This document shows positions 37,964 to 47,978 of a stretch of 64,000 bases of DNA, piece after piece (positions within the stretch are counted from its first letter, which is position 1; every line of letters starts with the position of its first letter). The notes beneath the pieces were generated by a model. That model had not been told where the DNA came from. It saw only the letters and a list, made by a program, of their open reading frames with translations, and made no database searches. The stretch is taken from NCBI RefSeq assembly GCF_006715495.1, contig NZ_VFNI01000002.1:434001-498000 (forward strand), written 5' to 3'. This DNA comes from Herbaspirillum sp. SJZ106. GTDB lineage: Bacteria; Pseudomonadota; Gammaproteobacteria; Burkholderiales; Burkholderiaceae_D. The position numbers and the translations under genes are program-made.

Positions 37964-38037
37964 ACATCATCAACCGGCGCAGCGGTCTGCATCACGATAA
38001 TGGCAGCGGCGCCTTTTGCTTCTCAGTGGAGACAACA

Positions 38038-38934
38038 ATGTCCAAGAATGTGGGTGTGATCGGTTTGGGTGCGATGGGCTTCGGCGTCGCCAGCTCCCTG
38101 TTGCGTGCCGGCTTCAATGTGCATGCCTGCGATGTGCGCCGCGAAGTGCTGGACAAGTTCGCCGCCGCCGGCGGCGTGGCCTGCGCCAACCCGGCCGAGC
38201 TGGCCAAATCGGTCGACGTGGTGATCACGCTGGTGGTCAACGCGGCCCAGACCGAAGCCGTGCTGTTCGGCGAGAACGGCGCCGTATCCGCCCTGAAGCC
38301 CGGCAGCGTGGTGATCTCCAGCGCCACCGTGGCGCCGGACTTTGCCGTCGAGCTGGGCAAGCGCCTGGGCGAGAAGGGCTTGCTGCTGCTGGACGCGCCG
38401 GTTTCCGGCGGCGCCGCGCGCGCCGCTTCCGGCGAAATGACGATGATGACCTCCGGCCCCGATGAGGTGTACGCCAAGATCGAAGACGTGTTGCAAGGCA
38501 TGGCCGGCAAGGTCTACCGCCTGGGCAACGCGCACGGCATCGGTTCCAAGGTCAAGATCATCAACCAGTTGCTGGCCGGCGTGCACATCGCCGCTTCCGC
38601 CGAAGCGATGGCCCTGGGCCTGCGCGAAGGCGTGAACCCGGATGCGCTGTACGACGTCATCACCCACAGCGCCGGCAATTCCTGGATGTTCGAGAACCGC
38701 GTGCCGCACATCCTCAACGGCGACTACACGCCGCTGTCGGCGGTTGACATCTTCGTCAAGGACCTGGGCCTGGTGCTCGATACCGCCCGCCGCAGCAAGT
38801 TCCCGCTGCCGCTGTCGGCCGCCGCGCACCAGATGTTCATGATGGCATCCACCGCCGGCCACGGCGGCGAGGACGACTCGGCCGTGATCAAGATCTTCCC
38901 GGGCATCGACCTGCCCGCGGCCAAGGCCAGGTAA
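38038..38934 (+). CDS. ltnD: L-threonate dehydrogenase
   Basis: 298 residues of the beta-hydroxyacid dehydrogenase family. It oxidises L-threonate to 2-oxo-tetronate with NAD. GLGAMGFGVASSL is the Rossmann motif, DAPVSGGAARAASGEMTMM the substrate loop, and GSKVKIINQLLAGVHIA contains the catalytic Lys. ATG at 38038 follows GTGGAGA. It belongs to the pathway dehydrogenase, kinase OtnK, decarboxylase OtnC, isomerase OtnI, all of which follow. Some paralogues prefer D-threonate, but neighbouring otnI supports the 2-oxo route. Confidence 0.9.
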   Translation: MSKNVGVIGLGAMGFGVASSLLRAGFNVHACDVRREVLDKFAAAGGVACANPAELAKSVDVVITLVVNAAQTEAVLFGENGAVSALKPGSVVISSATVAPDFAVELGKRLGEKGLLLLDAPVSGGAARAASGEMTMMTSGPDEVYAKIEDVLQGMAGKVYRLGNAHGIGSKVKIINQLLAGVHIAASAEAMALGLREGVNPDALYDVITHSAGNSWMFENRVPHILNGDYTPLSAVDIFVKDLGLVLDTARRSKFPLPLSAAAHQMFMMASTAGHGGEDDSAVIKIFPGIDLPAAKAR

Positions 38935-38991
38935 GCAGTCAAGCAGCGCCGATAGGCAGCAATGAGTATCGATCAGATTCCGGAGTCCATC

Positions 38992-40290
38992 ATGTCCCAA
39001 GCCAAACCTCTGCTCGGCTGCATCGCCGACGATTTCACCGGCGCCACCGACCTGGCCAACATGCTGGTGCGCGGCGGCATGCGCACCGTGCAAACCATCG
39101 GCGTGCCGGCCGAGATGCCTGCCGCGGTTTCTACATTGACCGCCGATGCGCTGGTGATCGCATTGAAGTCGCGCACCATCCCCGCCGCCGAGGCCATCGA
39201 GCAATCGCTGGCCGCGCTGCGCTGGCTGCAGCAGCAGGGCTGCACGCAGTTCTTCTTCAAGTACTGCTCCACCTTCGATTCGACCGACGCCGGCAACATC
39301 GGCCAGGTGACCGATGCCTTGATGAAGGAACTGGGCGTGGACTTCACCATCGCCTGCCCGGCCTTCCCGGAAAACGGCCGCACCATCTACCGCGGCTACC
39401 TGTTCGTGGCCGATGCGCTGCTCAACGAATCCGGCATGGAAAACCATCCGCTTACGCCGATGACCGACGCCAACCTGGTGCGCGTGCTGCAGCGCCAGAC
39501 CGCATCCAAGGTCGGCCTGGTGCGCTACGACGCGGTCGCGCGCGGCGCATCCGCCGTGCAGGAGCGCTTTGCCGCGCTGCGCGCCGATGGCGTCAAGATG
39601 GCCATCGCCGACGCGGTCTCCGACAAGGACCTGTTCACGCTGGGCGAAGCCTGCGCCGAACTGAAGCTGATCACTGGCGGCTCCGGCGTGGCCCTGGGCC
39701 TGCCGGAGAATTTCCGCCGCGCCGGACTCTTGCATGCGGTTGGCGAAGCGGCGCAACTGCCCAAGGTCGACGGCCTGTCCGTGGTGCTGGCCGGCAGCGC
39801 CTCCAAGGCCACCAATGCCCAGGTCGCCGAATGGAAGGCCAAGCGCCCGTCGTTCCGTATCGACCCGCTGGCGCTGGCGCGCGGCGAAGACGTGGTCGGC
39901 CAGGCGCTGGCCTTCGCCGACGAGCGCATCAAGAATGAACCCGTGCTGATCTACGCCACCGCCACCCCGGACGAAGTCAAGGCGGTGCAAAAGGAGCTGG
40001 GCGTGGCCAAGGCCGGCCATATCGTCGAGCAGGCGCTGGCGTCCATTGCCGCCGGCTTGAAGCAACGCGGCGTGCGCCAGTTCGTGGTGGCCGGCGGCGA
40101 GACCTCCGGCGCGGTGGTGCAGGCGCTGGACGTGCGCGCGCTGCGCATCGGCCCGCAGATCGATCCGGGCGTGCCGGCCACGGCCACGCTGGATGAGCAA
40201 CCGGTAGCCCTGGCGCTGAAGTCGGGCAATTTCGGCACGGTCGACTTCTTCGAGAAGGCGCTGCGCGTATTGGCGGGGAAGGCGGCATGA
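38992..40290 (+). CDS. otnK: 3-oxo-tetronate 4-kinase (DUF1537)
   Basis: 432 residues. ATP-dependent kinase that phosphorylates 3-oxo-tetronate at C4. The N-terminal sugar-acid domain opens GCIADDFTGATDLANMLVRGGMRTVQTIG. The C-terminal nucleotide-binding domain ends GGETSGAVVQALDVRALRIGPQIDPGVP with GNFG near the end. ATG at 38992 follows GGAG at seven bases; the frame's earlier ATG at 38962 lacks one. Overlaps otnC by ATGA. Confidence 0.93.
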   Translation: MSQAKPLLGCIADDFTGATDLANMLVRGGMRTVQTIGVPAEMPAAVSTLTADALVIALKSRTIPAAEAIEQSLAALRWLQQQGCTQFFFKYCSTFDSTDAGNIGQVTDALMKELGVDFTIACPAFPENGRTIYRGYLFVADALLNESGMENHPLTPMTDANLVRVLQRQTASKVGLVRYDAVARGASAVQERFAALRADGVKMAIADAVSDKDLFTLGEACAELKLITGGSGVALGLPENFRRAGLLHAVGEAAQLPKVDGLSVVLAGSASKATNAQVAEWKAKRPSFRIDPLALARGEDVVGQALAFADERIKNEPVLIYATATPDEVKAVQKELGVAKAGHIVEQALASIAAGLKQRGVRQFVVAGGETSGAVVQALDVRALRIGPQIDPGVPATATLDEQPVALALKSGNFGTVDFFEKALRVLAGKAA

Positions 40291-40922
40291 GCAACGAAGC
40301 CAGACTGCGCGAAGAGATCTGCCGCATCGGCGCATCGCTCTACCAGCGCGGCTACACCGTCGGCTCGGCCGGCAACATCAGCGCACGGCTGGACGACGGC
40401 TGGCTGATCACGCCGACCGACGCCTGCCTCGGTTTCCTCGACCCGGCCGCGATCTCCAAGGTCGACGCCGGCGGCAACTGGGTGGCCGGCGACAAGCCGT
40501 CCAAGACCCTGGTGCTGCACCGCGCGGTGTATGACAACAACCCTGAGATGCATGCGGTGGTGCACACCCATTCCACCCACCTGGTCAGCCTGACCATCAA
40601 GGGCGTGTGGAAGGAAGAGGATGTGCTGCCGCCGATCACGCCTTATTACGTGATGAAGGTCGGCCATATCCCGCTGATCAGGTATGCCCGTCCCGGCGCG
40701 CCGGAAGTGGCCGAACAGGTCGCCAGGATCGCCACCCGGGTGCGCGGCGTGCTGCTGGAGCGGCTCGGCCCGGTGGTATGGGAAAGCTCGGTCTCCAAGG
40801 CCGCCTTCGCGCTGGAAGAGCTGGAAGAGACCGCCAAGTTATGGCATCTCTCAGGCGGCGCCACGGGGCTGGACGAGCCGGCCCTGCAAGAGCTGCGGGA
40901 CGTATTCAAGGCGCGCTGGTAA
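40287..40922 (+). CDS. otnC: 3-oxo-tetronate 4-phosphate decarboxylase (class II aldolase family)
   Basis: 211 residues. Metal-dependent aldolase-fold enzyme giving dihydroxyacetone phosphate and CO2 from 3-oxo-tetronate 4-phosphate. GSAGNISARLDDGWLITPTDACLGFL (about 28-53) binds phosphate, and AVVHTHSTHLVSL (about 87-99) carries the metal His pair. ATG at 40287 overlaps the otnK stop. Product enters central metabolism. Confidence 0.93.
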   Translation: MSNEARLREEICRIGASLYQRGYTVGSAGNISARLDDGWLITPTDACLGFLDPAAISKVDAGGNWVAGDKPSKTLVLHRAVYDNNPEMHAVVHTHSTHLVSLTIKGVWKEEDVLPPITPYYVMKVGHIPLIRYARPGAPEVAEQVARIATRVRGVLLERLGPVVWESSVSKAAFALEELEETAKLWHLSGGATGLDEPALQELRDVFKARW

Positions 40923-40970
40923 GCGGCGCATCGGCCATCGATACCTCAGCACATCAGTAACGTAACAAGC

Positions 40971-41147
40971 ATGGCGGCGCTGCCTGCGCCGCCATCCATC
41001 GCCATGCCGCCGCCAACGGCTGGAAGATGCAAGAGCCGGCATAAGACCGGACGATCAATGTCAAGGGACGCAGCCTGCCATTTGCCGGCCAGCCTGAGCG
41101 CCCGTCCATATTGAATCCATAAATTGCCTGCATGCGAATGCAGGCGC
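40971..41147 (+). other. Two stem-loops between otnC and the transporter gene
   Basis: ATGGCGGCG (40971-40979) pairs with CGCCGCCAT (40986-40994), and GCCTGCAT (41128-41135) pairs with ATGCAGGC (41140-41147). Neither has a T-tract. They lie in the 281-nt gap before the MFS gene and may allow partial read-through or an internal promoter. Confidence 0.45.
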
Positions 41148-41203
41148 CAAGCAACCAGCGGCCGCCACCAACGGCCGAATACCTCTTAGGGAGATGTCGT
41201 AGC

Positions 41204-42517
41204 ATGACCACCGCAACAACCACTGGCGTCGCAAGCGGCGCCAACGATCAGGCCAAGGACGGCCTGTACAAGAAAGTCTTCTGGCGCATCATGCCGTTCC
41301 TGATGCTGTGCTACGTGATCGCTTATCTCGATCGCGTCAACGTCGGCTTCGCCAAGCTGCAGATGTCGATCGACCTGGGCTTCTCGGAAACCGTGTTCGG
41401 CCTGGGCGCCGGCCTGTTCTTCATCGGCTACTTCCTGTTCGAAGTGCCCAGCAACGTCCTGATGCACAAGGTCGGCGCGCGCATCTGGATCGCCCGCATC
41501 ATGGTCACCTGGGGCATCCTGTCGGCCTGCTTCATGTTCGTGCAGACCCCGACCCAGTTCTATGTCCTGCGCTTCCTGCTGGGCCTGGCCGAGGCGGGCT
41601 TCTATCCCGGCATCATCCTGTACCTGACCTACTGGTTCCCGTCGCACCGCCGCGCCAAGGTGATCGCGGTGTTCATGTCCGGCATCCCGGTCGCCGGCAT
41701 CCTGGGCAACCCGCTGTCGGGCTGGATCATGGACGCCTTCCACGGCAGCAGCGGCATGCAGGGCTGGCAGTGGATGTTCGTGATCGAAGCGATCCCGGCC
41801 GTGCTGATCGGCCTGGTCACGCTGTTCTACCTGGACAACGACGTCAAGAGCGCCAAGTGGCTCTCCGACGATGAGAAGAAGGTCCTGCAAGCCGATATCG
41901 ACGGCGACCAGAAGGGCAAGGAAAGCGGCCACAGCTTCGGCGACATCGTCAAGGATGGGCGCGTGTGGCTGATGTGCCTGATCTACTTCGCCTTCGTCAT
42001 GGGCCAGTACGGCCTGACGCTGTGGATGCCGACCCTGGTCAAGGCCACCGGCGTGACCGGCAACCTGCATATCGGCCTGCTGTCGGCGATCCCGTTCGGC
42101 TGCGCCATCGTCGCCATGAACCTGATCGGCCGCAGCGCCGACCGCACGCGCGAACGCCGCTGGCACCTGGTGGTCCCCGCCATGATGGGTTGCGTCGGCT
42201 TCATCGGCGCGGCCATGTTCGCCGACAATACCGTGATCTCGATCGCTGCGTTGTCGCTGGCCGCCGCCGGCGTGCTGACCTGCGCGCCGCTGTTCTGGTC
42301 GCTGCCGACTTCATTCCTGTCGGGCGCCGCCGCCGCGGTGGGCATCGCCGCCATCAATTCGGTGGGCAACCTGGCCGGCTTCGTCAGCCCCTACCTGATC
42401 GGCTACTTCAAGGACCTGACCAAGAGCAATGCGATCGGCATGTACATGCTGGCCGTGATGCTGGTGGTGGGCGCCATTGCTACACTGGCCACCAAGCCCA
42501 GCGTGGTCAACAAGTAA
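41204..42517 (+). CDS. MFS transporter, anion:cation symporter type (tetronate/threonate uptake)
   Basis: 437 residues, about 12 membrane helices. YLDRVNVGFAKLQMSIDLGFSETVFGLGAGLFFIGYFLFEVPSN is the ACS-family signature for organic-acid proton symporters, with LGLAEAGFYPGIILYLTYWFP as the second family motif. ATG at 41204 follows TAGGGAGA. Location between otnC and otnI makes tetronate or threonate the likely cargo. Confidence 0.93.
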   Translation: MTTATTTGVASGANDQAKDGLYKKVFWRIMPFLMLCYVIAYLDRVNVGFAKLQMSIDLGFSETVFGLGAGLFFIGYFLFEVPSNVLMHKVGARIWIARIMVTWGILSACFMFVQTPTQFYVLRFLLGLAEAGFYPGIILYLTYWFPSHRRAKVIAVFMSGIPVAGILGNPLSGWIMDAFHGSSGMQGWQWMFVIEAIPAVLIGLVTLFYLDNDVKSAKWLSDDEKKVLQADIDGDQKGKESGHSFGDIVKDGRVWLMCLIYFAFVMGQYGLTLWMPTLVKATGVTGNLHIGLLSAIPFGCAIVAMNLIGRSADRTRERRWHLVVPAMMGCVGFIGAAMFADNTVISIAALSLAAAGVLTCAPLFWSLPTSFLSGAAAAVGIAAINSVGNLAGFVSPYLIGYFKDLTKSNAIGMYMLAVMLVVGAIATLATKPSVVNK

Positions 42518-42577
42518 GGACCTGGCCGGTTCCGACTGAGCGGAGCCGGCCGCACGTCAACATTCAAGGAGAGCACG

Positions 42578-43381
42578 ATGCTGCGTTTTGCCGCCAACCT
42601 GAGCATGATGTATGTCGAACATGACTTCCTGGACCGTTTCGCCGCCGCGGCGAAGGACGGTTTTCCGGGCGTCGAATTCCTGTTCCCGTACGACTACCAG
42701 CCTGAGGAAATCAAGTCCCGCCTGGAGGCCAACGGCCTGACCCAGGCGCTGTTCAACGCGCCTCCGGGCGACTGGGCCGGCGGCGAGCGCGGCATCGCTT
42801 CGCTGCCGGGCCGCGAAGACGAATTCAAGCGCAGCATCGAGACCGCGCTGAAGTACGCTTCGGTGATCGGCAACAAGACGCTGCACGTCATGGCCGGCCT
42901 GATCAAGCCCGGGCAAGACCGGGCCCGGCACCGCGCGGTGTACCTGGACAACCTGTCCTATGCCGCCCACCAGGCCGAGTCCGCCGGCATCACCGTGGTG
43001 ATCGAGCCGATCAACACCCGCAATATCCCGGGCTTCTTCCTGAACCGCCAGGATGAGGCGCAGGCCATCTGCGCCGAGATCGGCGCCGAGAACCTGAAGG
43101 TGCAGTTCGACTGCTACCACTGCCAGATCGTCGAAGGCGACGTCGCTGTCAAGTTGAAGCGCGACATGGCCGGCATCGGTCACATCCAGATCGCCGGCGT
43201 GCCCGAGCGCCACGAGCCGGACGTGGGCGAGCTGAACTATCCCTACCTGCTCAAGCTGATCGACACGCTCGGCTACCAGGGCTGGATCGGCTGCGAATAC
43301 AATCCTGCCGGCGCCACCTCGGCCGGCCTGGGCTGGCTCAAGGCGATCGCGGCACAGGGATTGACCCAGCTGAAGGCTTGA
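42578..43381 (+). CDS. otnI: 2-oxo-tetronate isomerase (hydroxypyruvate isomerase-like)
   Basis: 267 residues, TIM barrel of the xylose isomerase-like family. It converts 2-oxo-tetronate to 3-oxo-tetronate, linking LtnD to Otn[36 protein letters not shown] is the family opening, with [16 protein letters not shown] and [14 protein letters not shown] supplying metal ligands. ATG at 42578 follows AAGGAGA. A strong terminator lies 40 nt downstream. Confidence 0.93.
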   Translation: MLRFAANLSMMYVEHDFLDRFAAAAKDGFPGVEFLFPYDYQPEEIKSRLEANGLTQALFNAPPGDWAGGERGIASLPGREDEFKRSIETALKYASVIGNKTLHVMAGLIKPGQDRARHRAVYLDNLSYAAHQAESAGITVVIEPINTRNIPGFFLNRQDEAQAICAEIGAENLKVQFDCYHCQIVEGDVAVKLKRDMAGIGHIQIAGVPERHEPDVGELNYPYLLKLIDTLGYQGWIGCEYNPAGATSAGLGWLKAIAAQGLTQLKA

Positions 43382-43421
43382 CCAGGGCAGTTGCTGCCAG
43401 GGCCGCATACGGGCCACAAAC

Positions 43422-43452
43422 AAAAAGCGGAACGCATGCGTTCCGCTTTTTT
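43422..43452 (+). terminator. Rho-independent terminator of the otn operon
   Basis: AAAAAGCGGAACG (43422-43434) pairs with CGTTCCGCTTTTT around a 4-nt CATG loop, ending in a T-tract. The A-tract on the other side also lets it work for the leftward small gene. Confidence 0.9.
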
Positions 43453-43499
43453 CTTCCGCGTCAGAAAGACGCGTGAAAGACGCGTTGGCGCGAGCGCCA

Positions 43500-43655
43500 T
43501 CACACGGGCACGTTTTTGGCCTGCTCGGTCACCGAATCCTTGTTGCGGCATTTCACGCAAGTGGCGTAATGCCAGATGGCCGACGCCAACGGGTGCATGC
43601 CGGCCTTCCGGCCGCATTGGCGGCAAATCAGATTGCCCTGTTCAGGGATGTTCAT
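43500..43655 (-). CDS. Small zinc-ribbon-like protein
   Basis: 51 residues, ATG at 43653-43655. Two CxxC pairs (ICRQCGR at 11-17 and CVKCRN at 33-38) predict a single zinc-binding ribbon or rubredoxin-like knuckle. No strong ribosome-binding site. The longer frame upstream is not conserved-looking. Isolated gene between the otn operon and mqo. No function known. Confidence 0.6.
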   Translation of the reverse strand: MNIPEQGNLICRQCGRKAGMHPLASAIWHYATCVKCRNKDSVTEQAKNVPV

Positions 43656-44221
43656 TGTTGTTGATCCGGGTCCAATGGAGGGGGCTGCCGGCGCATGCAG
43701 GTGCATATGCCCGGCGCAAGCGCCCAAGCCTGCGATTCTACTTGCTGTTGCGCATCTTTGCGCGCCGGAGCGAGGGATGAGTGAGGGATATCCGTCATCG
43801 CCAGCACCGGCGCAACATGTTAAGCTTGCCAGCTCAACATGACCCAATCCCGGTTCGCTCTGATGGAGACGTTTTTGTACAGGCATCGCTCAAATGCCGG
43901 AGACAGGAATCGGACAGGCAGTTGAATCCGGCAGGCGCATCGGGCCAGGTTTGGTGCGCGTTGTGGCCATCGCCGGCCGCACCCGGCAAGTGTTGCGTAC
44001 CCAGCGGTGGGCGCAATGCGGGCGGAACGGCAGGAGCGCCGCGCTCGACCTTCCAGGTTGGCCGACCCCTGGCGTTTGCAAAGCCGGTTGTCTGAAATCC
44101 CCAAGTCCATGCAGGCATGCGCCATCGGCGACGAAAGTGCGCTTTTGGCGCCGTCGCATCCTGCATTTGCCGTTTTGGCAAGCTTGGGGTAGATCTCACT
44201 TCATCAAACATGGATTAGACA
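43656..44221. other. Intergenic region upstream of mqo
   Basis: 566 nt without a credible gene; open frames on either strand are Arg/Pro-rich and lack family features. It should contain the mqo promoter, but no clear -35/-10 pair stands out. Confidence 0.5.
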
Positions 44222-45871
44222 ATGTTGAAAAAATCCTACCTGGCATTGCTGGGTTTTGTATTTGCGCTGGTGCTGGCACCGGCTTCGCAGGCAGCCGACG
44301 TCAAGAAGGTTGATGTGCTGCTGATCGGCGGCGGCATCATGAGCTCCACGCTGGCGGTCTGGCTCAATGAGCTGGAACCGGGCTGGTCGATGGAAATGGT
44401 CGAGCGCCTGGACGGCGTCGCCCAAGAAAGCTCCAACGGCTGGAACAACGCCGGCACCGGCCACTCGGCGCTGGCCGAGCTGAACTACACGCCGGAGAAC
44501 AAGGACGGCAAGATCGAGATCGCCAAGGCCATCGAGATCAACGAAGCGTTCCAGATCTCGCGCCAGTTCTGGGCCTGGCAGGTCAGGAACAGCGTGCTGA
44601 AGAATCCGCGTTCGTTCATCAACTCGACCCCGCACATGAGCTTCATCTGGGGCGACGACAACGTGACGTACCTGAAGAAGCGCTATGAAGCGCTGCAGGC
44701 CAGCCCGCTGTTCGCCGGCATGCAGTATTCGGAAGACCACGAGCAGATCCGGAAGTGGGTGCCGCTGATGATGGAAGGGCGCGACCCCAAGCAGAAGCTG
44801 GCCGCCACCTGGACGCCGCTGGGCACCGACGTCAACTTCGGCGAAATCACCCGCCAGTTCGTCGCCTACCTGCAAGGCCGTCCCAATTTCACGCTCAAGC
44901 TTTCCAGCGAAGTGCGCGATATCACGCGCAATGCCGATGGCACCTGGCGCATCGGCTATAAGAACCTCAAGGATGGCAGCAGCACCGAGACCGATGCCAA
45001 GTTCGTCTTTATCGGCGCCGGCGGCGGCGCGCTGAAGCTGCTGCAAAAGTCGGGCATCCCCGAGGCGCGCGAGTACGCCGGTTTCCCGGTGGGCGGCTCC
45101 TTCCTGGTGACCGACAATCCGGCGGTGGCCGAACGCCACCTGGCCAAGGCCTACGGCAAGGCCTCGGTCGGCGCGCCGCCGATGTCGGTGCCGCACCTCG
45201 ATACTCGCGTATTGGACGGCAAGCGCGTGATCCTGTTTGGCCCCTTCGCCACCTTCTCCACCAAGTTCCTCAAGGAAGGCTCGTATTGGGACCTGTTCTC
45301 CACCACCACCACGCACAATGCCTGGCCGATGGCCAAGGTCGGCATCGCCGAATACCCGCTGGTGGAGTACCTGGCCGGCCAGCTGATGCTGTCGGATGAC
45401 GAACGCTTCGCCGCGCTCAAGGAGTATTTCCCCAACGCCAGGAAGGAAGACTGGCGCCTGTGGCAAGCCGGGCAGCGCGTGCAGATCATCAAGCGCGATG
45501 CAGACAAGGGCGGCGTGCTGAAGCTGGGCACCGAGATCGTGGTTGCCAAGGACGGCAGCATCGCCGGCCTGCTGGGCGCTTCGCCGGGCGCATCGACGGC
45601 TGCGCCGATCATGCTCACCGTGCTGGAAAAGGTGTTCAAGGACAAGGTCGCCACGCCCGCATGGCAAACCAGGATCCGCCAGATCGTGCCGAGCTACGGC
45701 ACCAAGCTCAACGACCACCCCGACCAGGTCGCCAAGGAATGGGCCTATACCAGCGACGTGCTGCAACTGGCGCCGCCCCCGGTCATCGGGCCAAAGCCGG
45801 CGCAGCTCGACGGCAACAAGGCCAGCATGAGCAAGCCGAAGGAAAACGCGGCGGCCGACATGGCGCTGTGA
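44222..45871 (+). CDS. mqo: Malate:quinone oxidoreductase
   Basis: 549 residues. FAD enzyme that oxidises malate to oxaloacetate and reduces quinone. [32 protein letters not shown] is the FAD-binding opening, and [18 protein letters not shown] and [21 protein letters not shown] are Mqo hallmarks. Unusually for Mqo, the chain begins with a clear hydrophobic signal-like segment ([24 protein letters not shown]) followed by a cleavage-like ASQA-AD. This suggests export or anchoring on the outer face of the inner membrane; cytosolic members lack it. A terminator follows at 45923. Confidence 0.94.
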   Translation: MLKKSYLALLGFVFALVLAPASQAADVKKVDVLLIGGGIMSSTLAVWLNELEPGWSMEMVERLDGVAQESSNGWNNAGTGHSALAELNYTPENKDGKIEIAKAIEINEAFQISRQFWAWQVRNSVLKNPRSFINSTPHMSFIWGDDNVTYLKKRYEALQASPLFAGMQYSEDHEQIRKWVPLMMEGRDPKQKLAATWTPLGTDVNFGEITRQFVAYLQGRPNFTLKLSSEVRDITRNADGTWRIGYKNLKDGSSTETDAKFVFIGAGGGALKLLQKSGIPEAREYAGFPVGGSFLVTDNPAVAERHLAKAYGKASVGAPPMSVPHLDTRVLDGKRVILFGPFATFSTKFLKEGSYWDLFSTTTTHNAWPMAKVGIAEYPLVEYLAGQLMLSDDERFAALKEYFPNARKEDWRLWQAGQRVQIIKRDADKGGVLKLGTEIVVAKDGSIAGLLGASPGASTAAPIMLTVLEKVFKDKVATPAWQTRIRQIVPSYGTKLNDHPDQVAKEWAYTSDVLQLAPPPVIGPKPAQLDGNKASMSKPKENAAADMAL

Positions 45872-45922
45872 CCGCGATGGCCTGATGTCAGGCAACTGAC
45901 AGGAAAGGCCATTGAGGCTGTG

Positions 45923-45958
45923 ATGCCGTCCAGTGAATCACTGGGCGGCATTTTTTTT
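45923..45958 (+). terminator. Rho-independent terminator of mqo
   Basis: 13-bp stem (45923-45935 with 45939-45951, one U-G pair), 3-nt AAT loop, then eight T. Confidence 0.92.
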
Positions 45959-46195
45959 GTACTGCTGCAAGATGCCGCCCGTCCGGATCGACTCATCAGT
46001 AGCGCGCTGCGCATTGGCGCCCACAACGGATTTCCCGATAAAAAAATACAACAGATGCCATTTTAATTTTTTGATCTCATCTAAAAAATTGCTTCTATAA
46101 ACAAAGGTGAAGTCACGAAGAATCAGAAGCATTAATGTCTGTGCATCCGACTGAAAGTACGGATCCTCAAGACTATTTTTATAGAAGGATGTCAA

Positions 46196-47386
46196 ATGAA
46201 AAAATCTCTGCTGGCACTGGCCGTTCTCGGCGCGTTCGCAGGTGCTGCTCATGCACAAAGCTCCGTCACCATCTACGGCATCGTTGATACCGGCGTTGTC
46301 TACCAAAGCAAAGTGGCGACCAGCACTGGTGGCACTGGCAGCAAGTTTGGCCTCAACTCGGGCGTCATCCAGGGTTCGCGCATCGGCTTCAAGGGCGTGG
46401 AAGACCTGGGCGGTGGCCTGAATGCGGTGTTCAACCTGGAAGTCGGTTTTGCCAACGATACCGGCGCCCTGCAAGGTTCGGACGCATCGACTTCTTCGAA
46501 CCTGTTCCGCCGCAAGTCGGTCGTCGGCCTGCAAGGTGGTTTCGGTAGCGTGCTGCTGGGTCGTCAAACCGACTTCGCCGATACCATATCTTCCTACACC
46601 TCGGTTGCCGACTTCGGCGGCTGGACCGGTAACGTCGGCCACAACCTGGATCGCCTGGAAGGCACCCGCACCAACAACTCGATCAGCTACACCACCAACA
46701 ACCTGAGCGGCTTCACCGGTAACCTGATCTACGGCTTCGGCGAAACCGCGGGCCAGACTTCCGCCGGCCAGGCTTTCGGCGCCGGCTTGAAGTACGACAA
46801 CGGTCCCCTGGGCCTGGGCCTGAACTACTACCAGTCCAAGGCGAACGGCACCGGCTACTCGGCTGACACCAGCCTGATCCCGTCGTCGAGCACCACCGCT
46901 TCGGTCAACACGCTGTCGGGTAGCGCAGGCAGCACCGCCTACAAGGGCTGGAACCTGGTGGCTTCGTATCAGTTCGGCCCGGCGCGCGTGTACGGCAACT
47001 GGTCGCGCGTCAAGCAAGACCTCAACACCCAGGCCAACCTGAGCGCGGTTGGCGTCGGCTCGCTGGACACGGTGACCAACCGTACCCTGGCGCGCGCGAA
47101 CAAGGCTGACGTGTACGAAATCGGTACCGCCTATTCCCTGACCCCATCGCTGAAGCTGCTGGGCGCTGTGGAACACACCCGCGCCCAGTTCGATGGCGTC
47201 TCGGGCAAGGGCAAGTTGACCCAATTCAACATCGGTACCGACTACTGGCTGTCCAAGCGCACCGACCTGTATGCCTTCCTGGCGTACACGAAGGCGACCG
47301 ATATCGTCAACACCGGCGTGTCTGACAGCACCGGCAACGACGGTAACCAGGCCGCTGTGGCTGTAGGTATCCGCCACAAGTTCTGA
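46196..47386 (+). CDS. Gram-negative outer-membrane porin (second copy)
   Basis: 396 residues. Signal peptide MKKSLLALAVLGAFAGAAHA, mature start QSSVTIYGIVDTGVVYQSK, and C-terminal Phe (GIRHKF). The strand pattern GSRIGFKGVEDLGGGLNAVFNLEVGF and YTTNNLSGFTGNLIYGFG is that of Burkholderiales general porins. ATG at 46196 follows AAGGATG. Codon use is markedly biased to preferred codons, as expected for an abundant protein. It is only distantly similar to the porin at 7683-8771. Confidence 0.95.
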   Translation: MKKSLLALAVLGAFAGAAHAQSSVTIYGIVDTGVVYQSKVATSTGGTGSKFGLNSGVIQGSRIGFKGVEDLGGGLNAVFNLEVGFANDTGALQGSDASTSSNLFRRKSVVGLQGGFGSVLLGRQTDFADTISSYTSVADFGGWTGNVGHNLDRLEGTRTNNSISYTTNNLSGFTGNLIYGFGETAGQTSAGQAFGAGLKYDNGPLGLGLNYYQSKANGTGYSADTSLIPSSSTTASVNTLSGSAGSTAYKGWNLVASYQFGPARVYGNWSRVKQDLNTQANLSAVGVGSLDTVTNRTLARANKADVYEIGTAYSLTPSLKLLGAVEHTRAQFDGVSGKGKLTQFNIGTDYWLSKRTDLYAFLAYTKATDIVNTGVSDSTGNDGNQAAVAVGIRHKF

Positions 47387-47978
47387 TGCATCGGTCGTCA
47401 TTCGGACGACAGTAGGAAAGACGTAAAAAAAAGAGGGGGCACTGCATGATTGTTCATGCAGTGCCCTTCTTGTTTTCCCGCCGAGGAATCGAGGAAATCG
47501 ATTCCCGCCGAGCTCAAGCCGAACCGCATCGCCATCCGGATTCCGGTCCGGATGGCGCCGTTTTCGCAGCATGGTCGCATCGTGTCCTGACGCTTCTTTG
47601 CAATGCTCAACAGTAACCGGGAACCTTGTCGTGGCGCGGCTCTTAACAGTCATCAACCATTGGTAAGAGTCCATTTCGCCATGAAATTTTCGGCGTCTTC
47701 CGCTGCCAAAATAGCGCTGCCTTCGACATTGAAGGCGACGTCGATTGCGGGTGGAAGAAGCCGCCAAACCGAACTACGTGCCTGACGCGATTTCATCGTC
47801 CGACGATCCCCGGGGGCACGGAAAAACCGACGCAATGATTTGCGCCGGAAGGGATTCTTTTGCCTTTGATTTTGCGATTGCGGCGGCTGTTGCGCGGACA
47901 TCCATATGGAAGAGGTCGGATGCCGCATCGCCCCGACACCACGTTTCATCACGCTCACGAAAGCAACAGGTAACCACC
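47387..47978. other. Intergenic region between porin and Sel1-repeat gene
   Basis: 592 nt with the porin terminator at 47437-47475 and no credible gene; the open frame leading into the Sel1 gene before 47979 lacks repeat features. Confidence 0.55.
47437..47475 (+). terminator. Terminator of the second porin gene
   Basis: 13-bp stem 47437-47449 with 47454-47466 (GGGCACTGCATGA), TTGT loop, followed by TTCTTGTTTT. Confidence 0.88.

Noticed and set aside
38023..40335. 770-codon leftward frame
   Set aside because: Spans the complement of ltnD and otnK, both strongly supported on the other strand.
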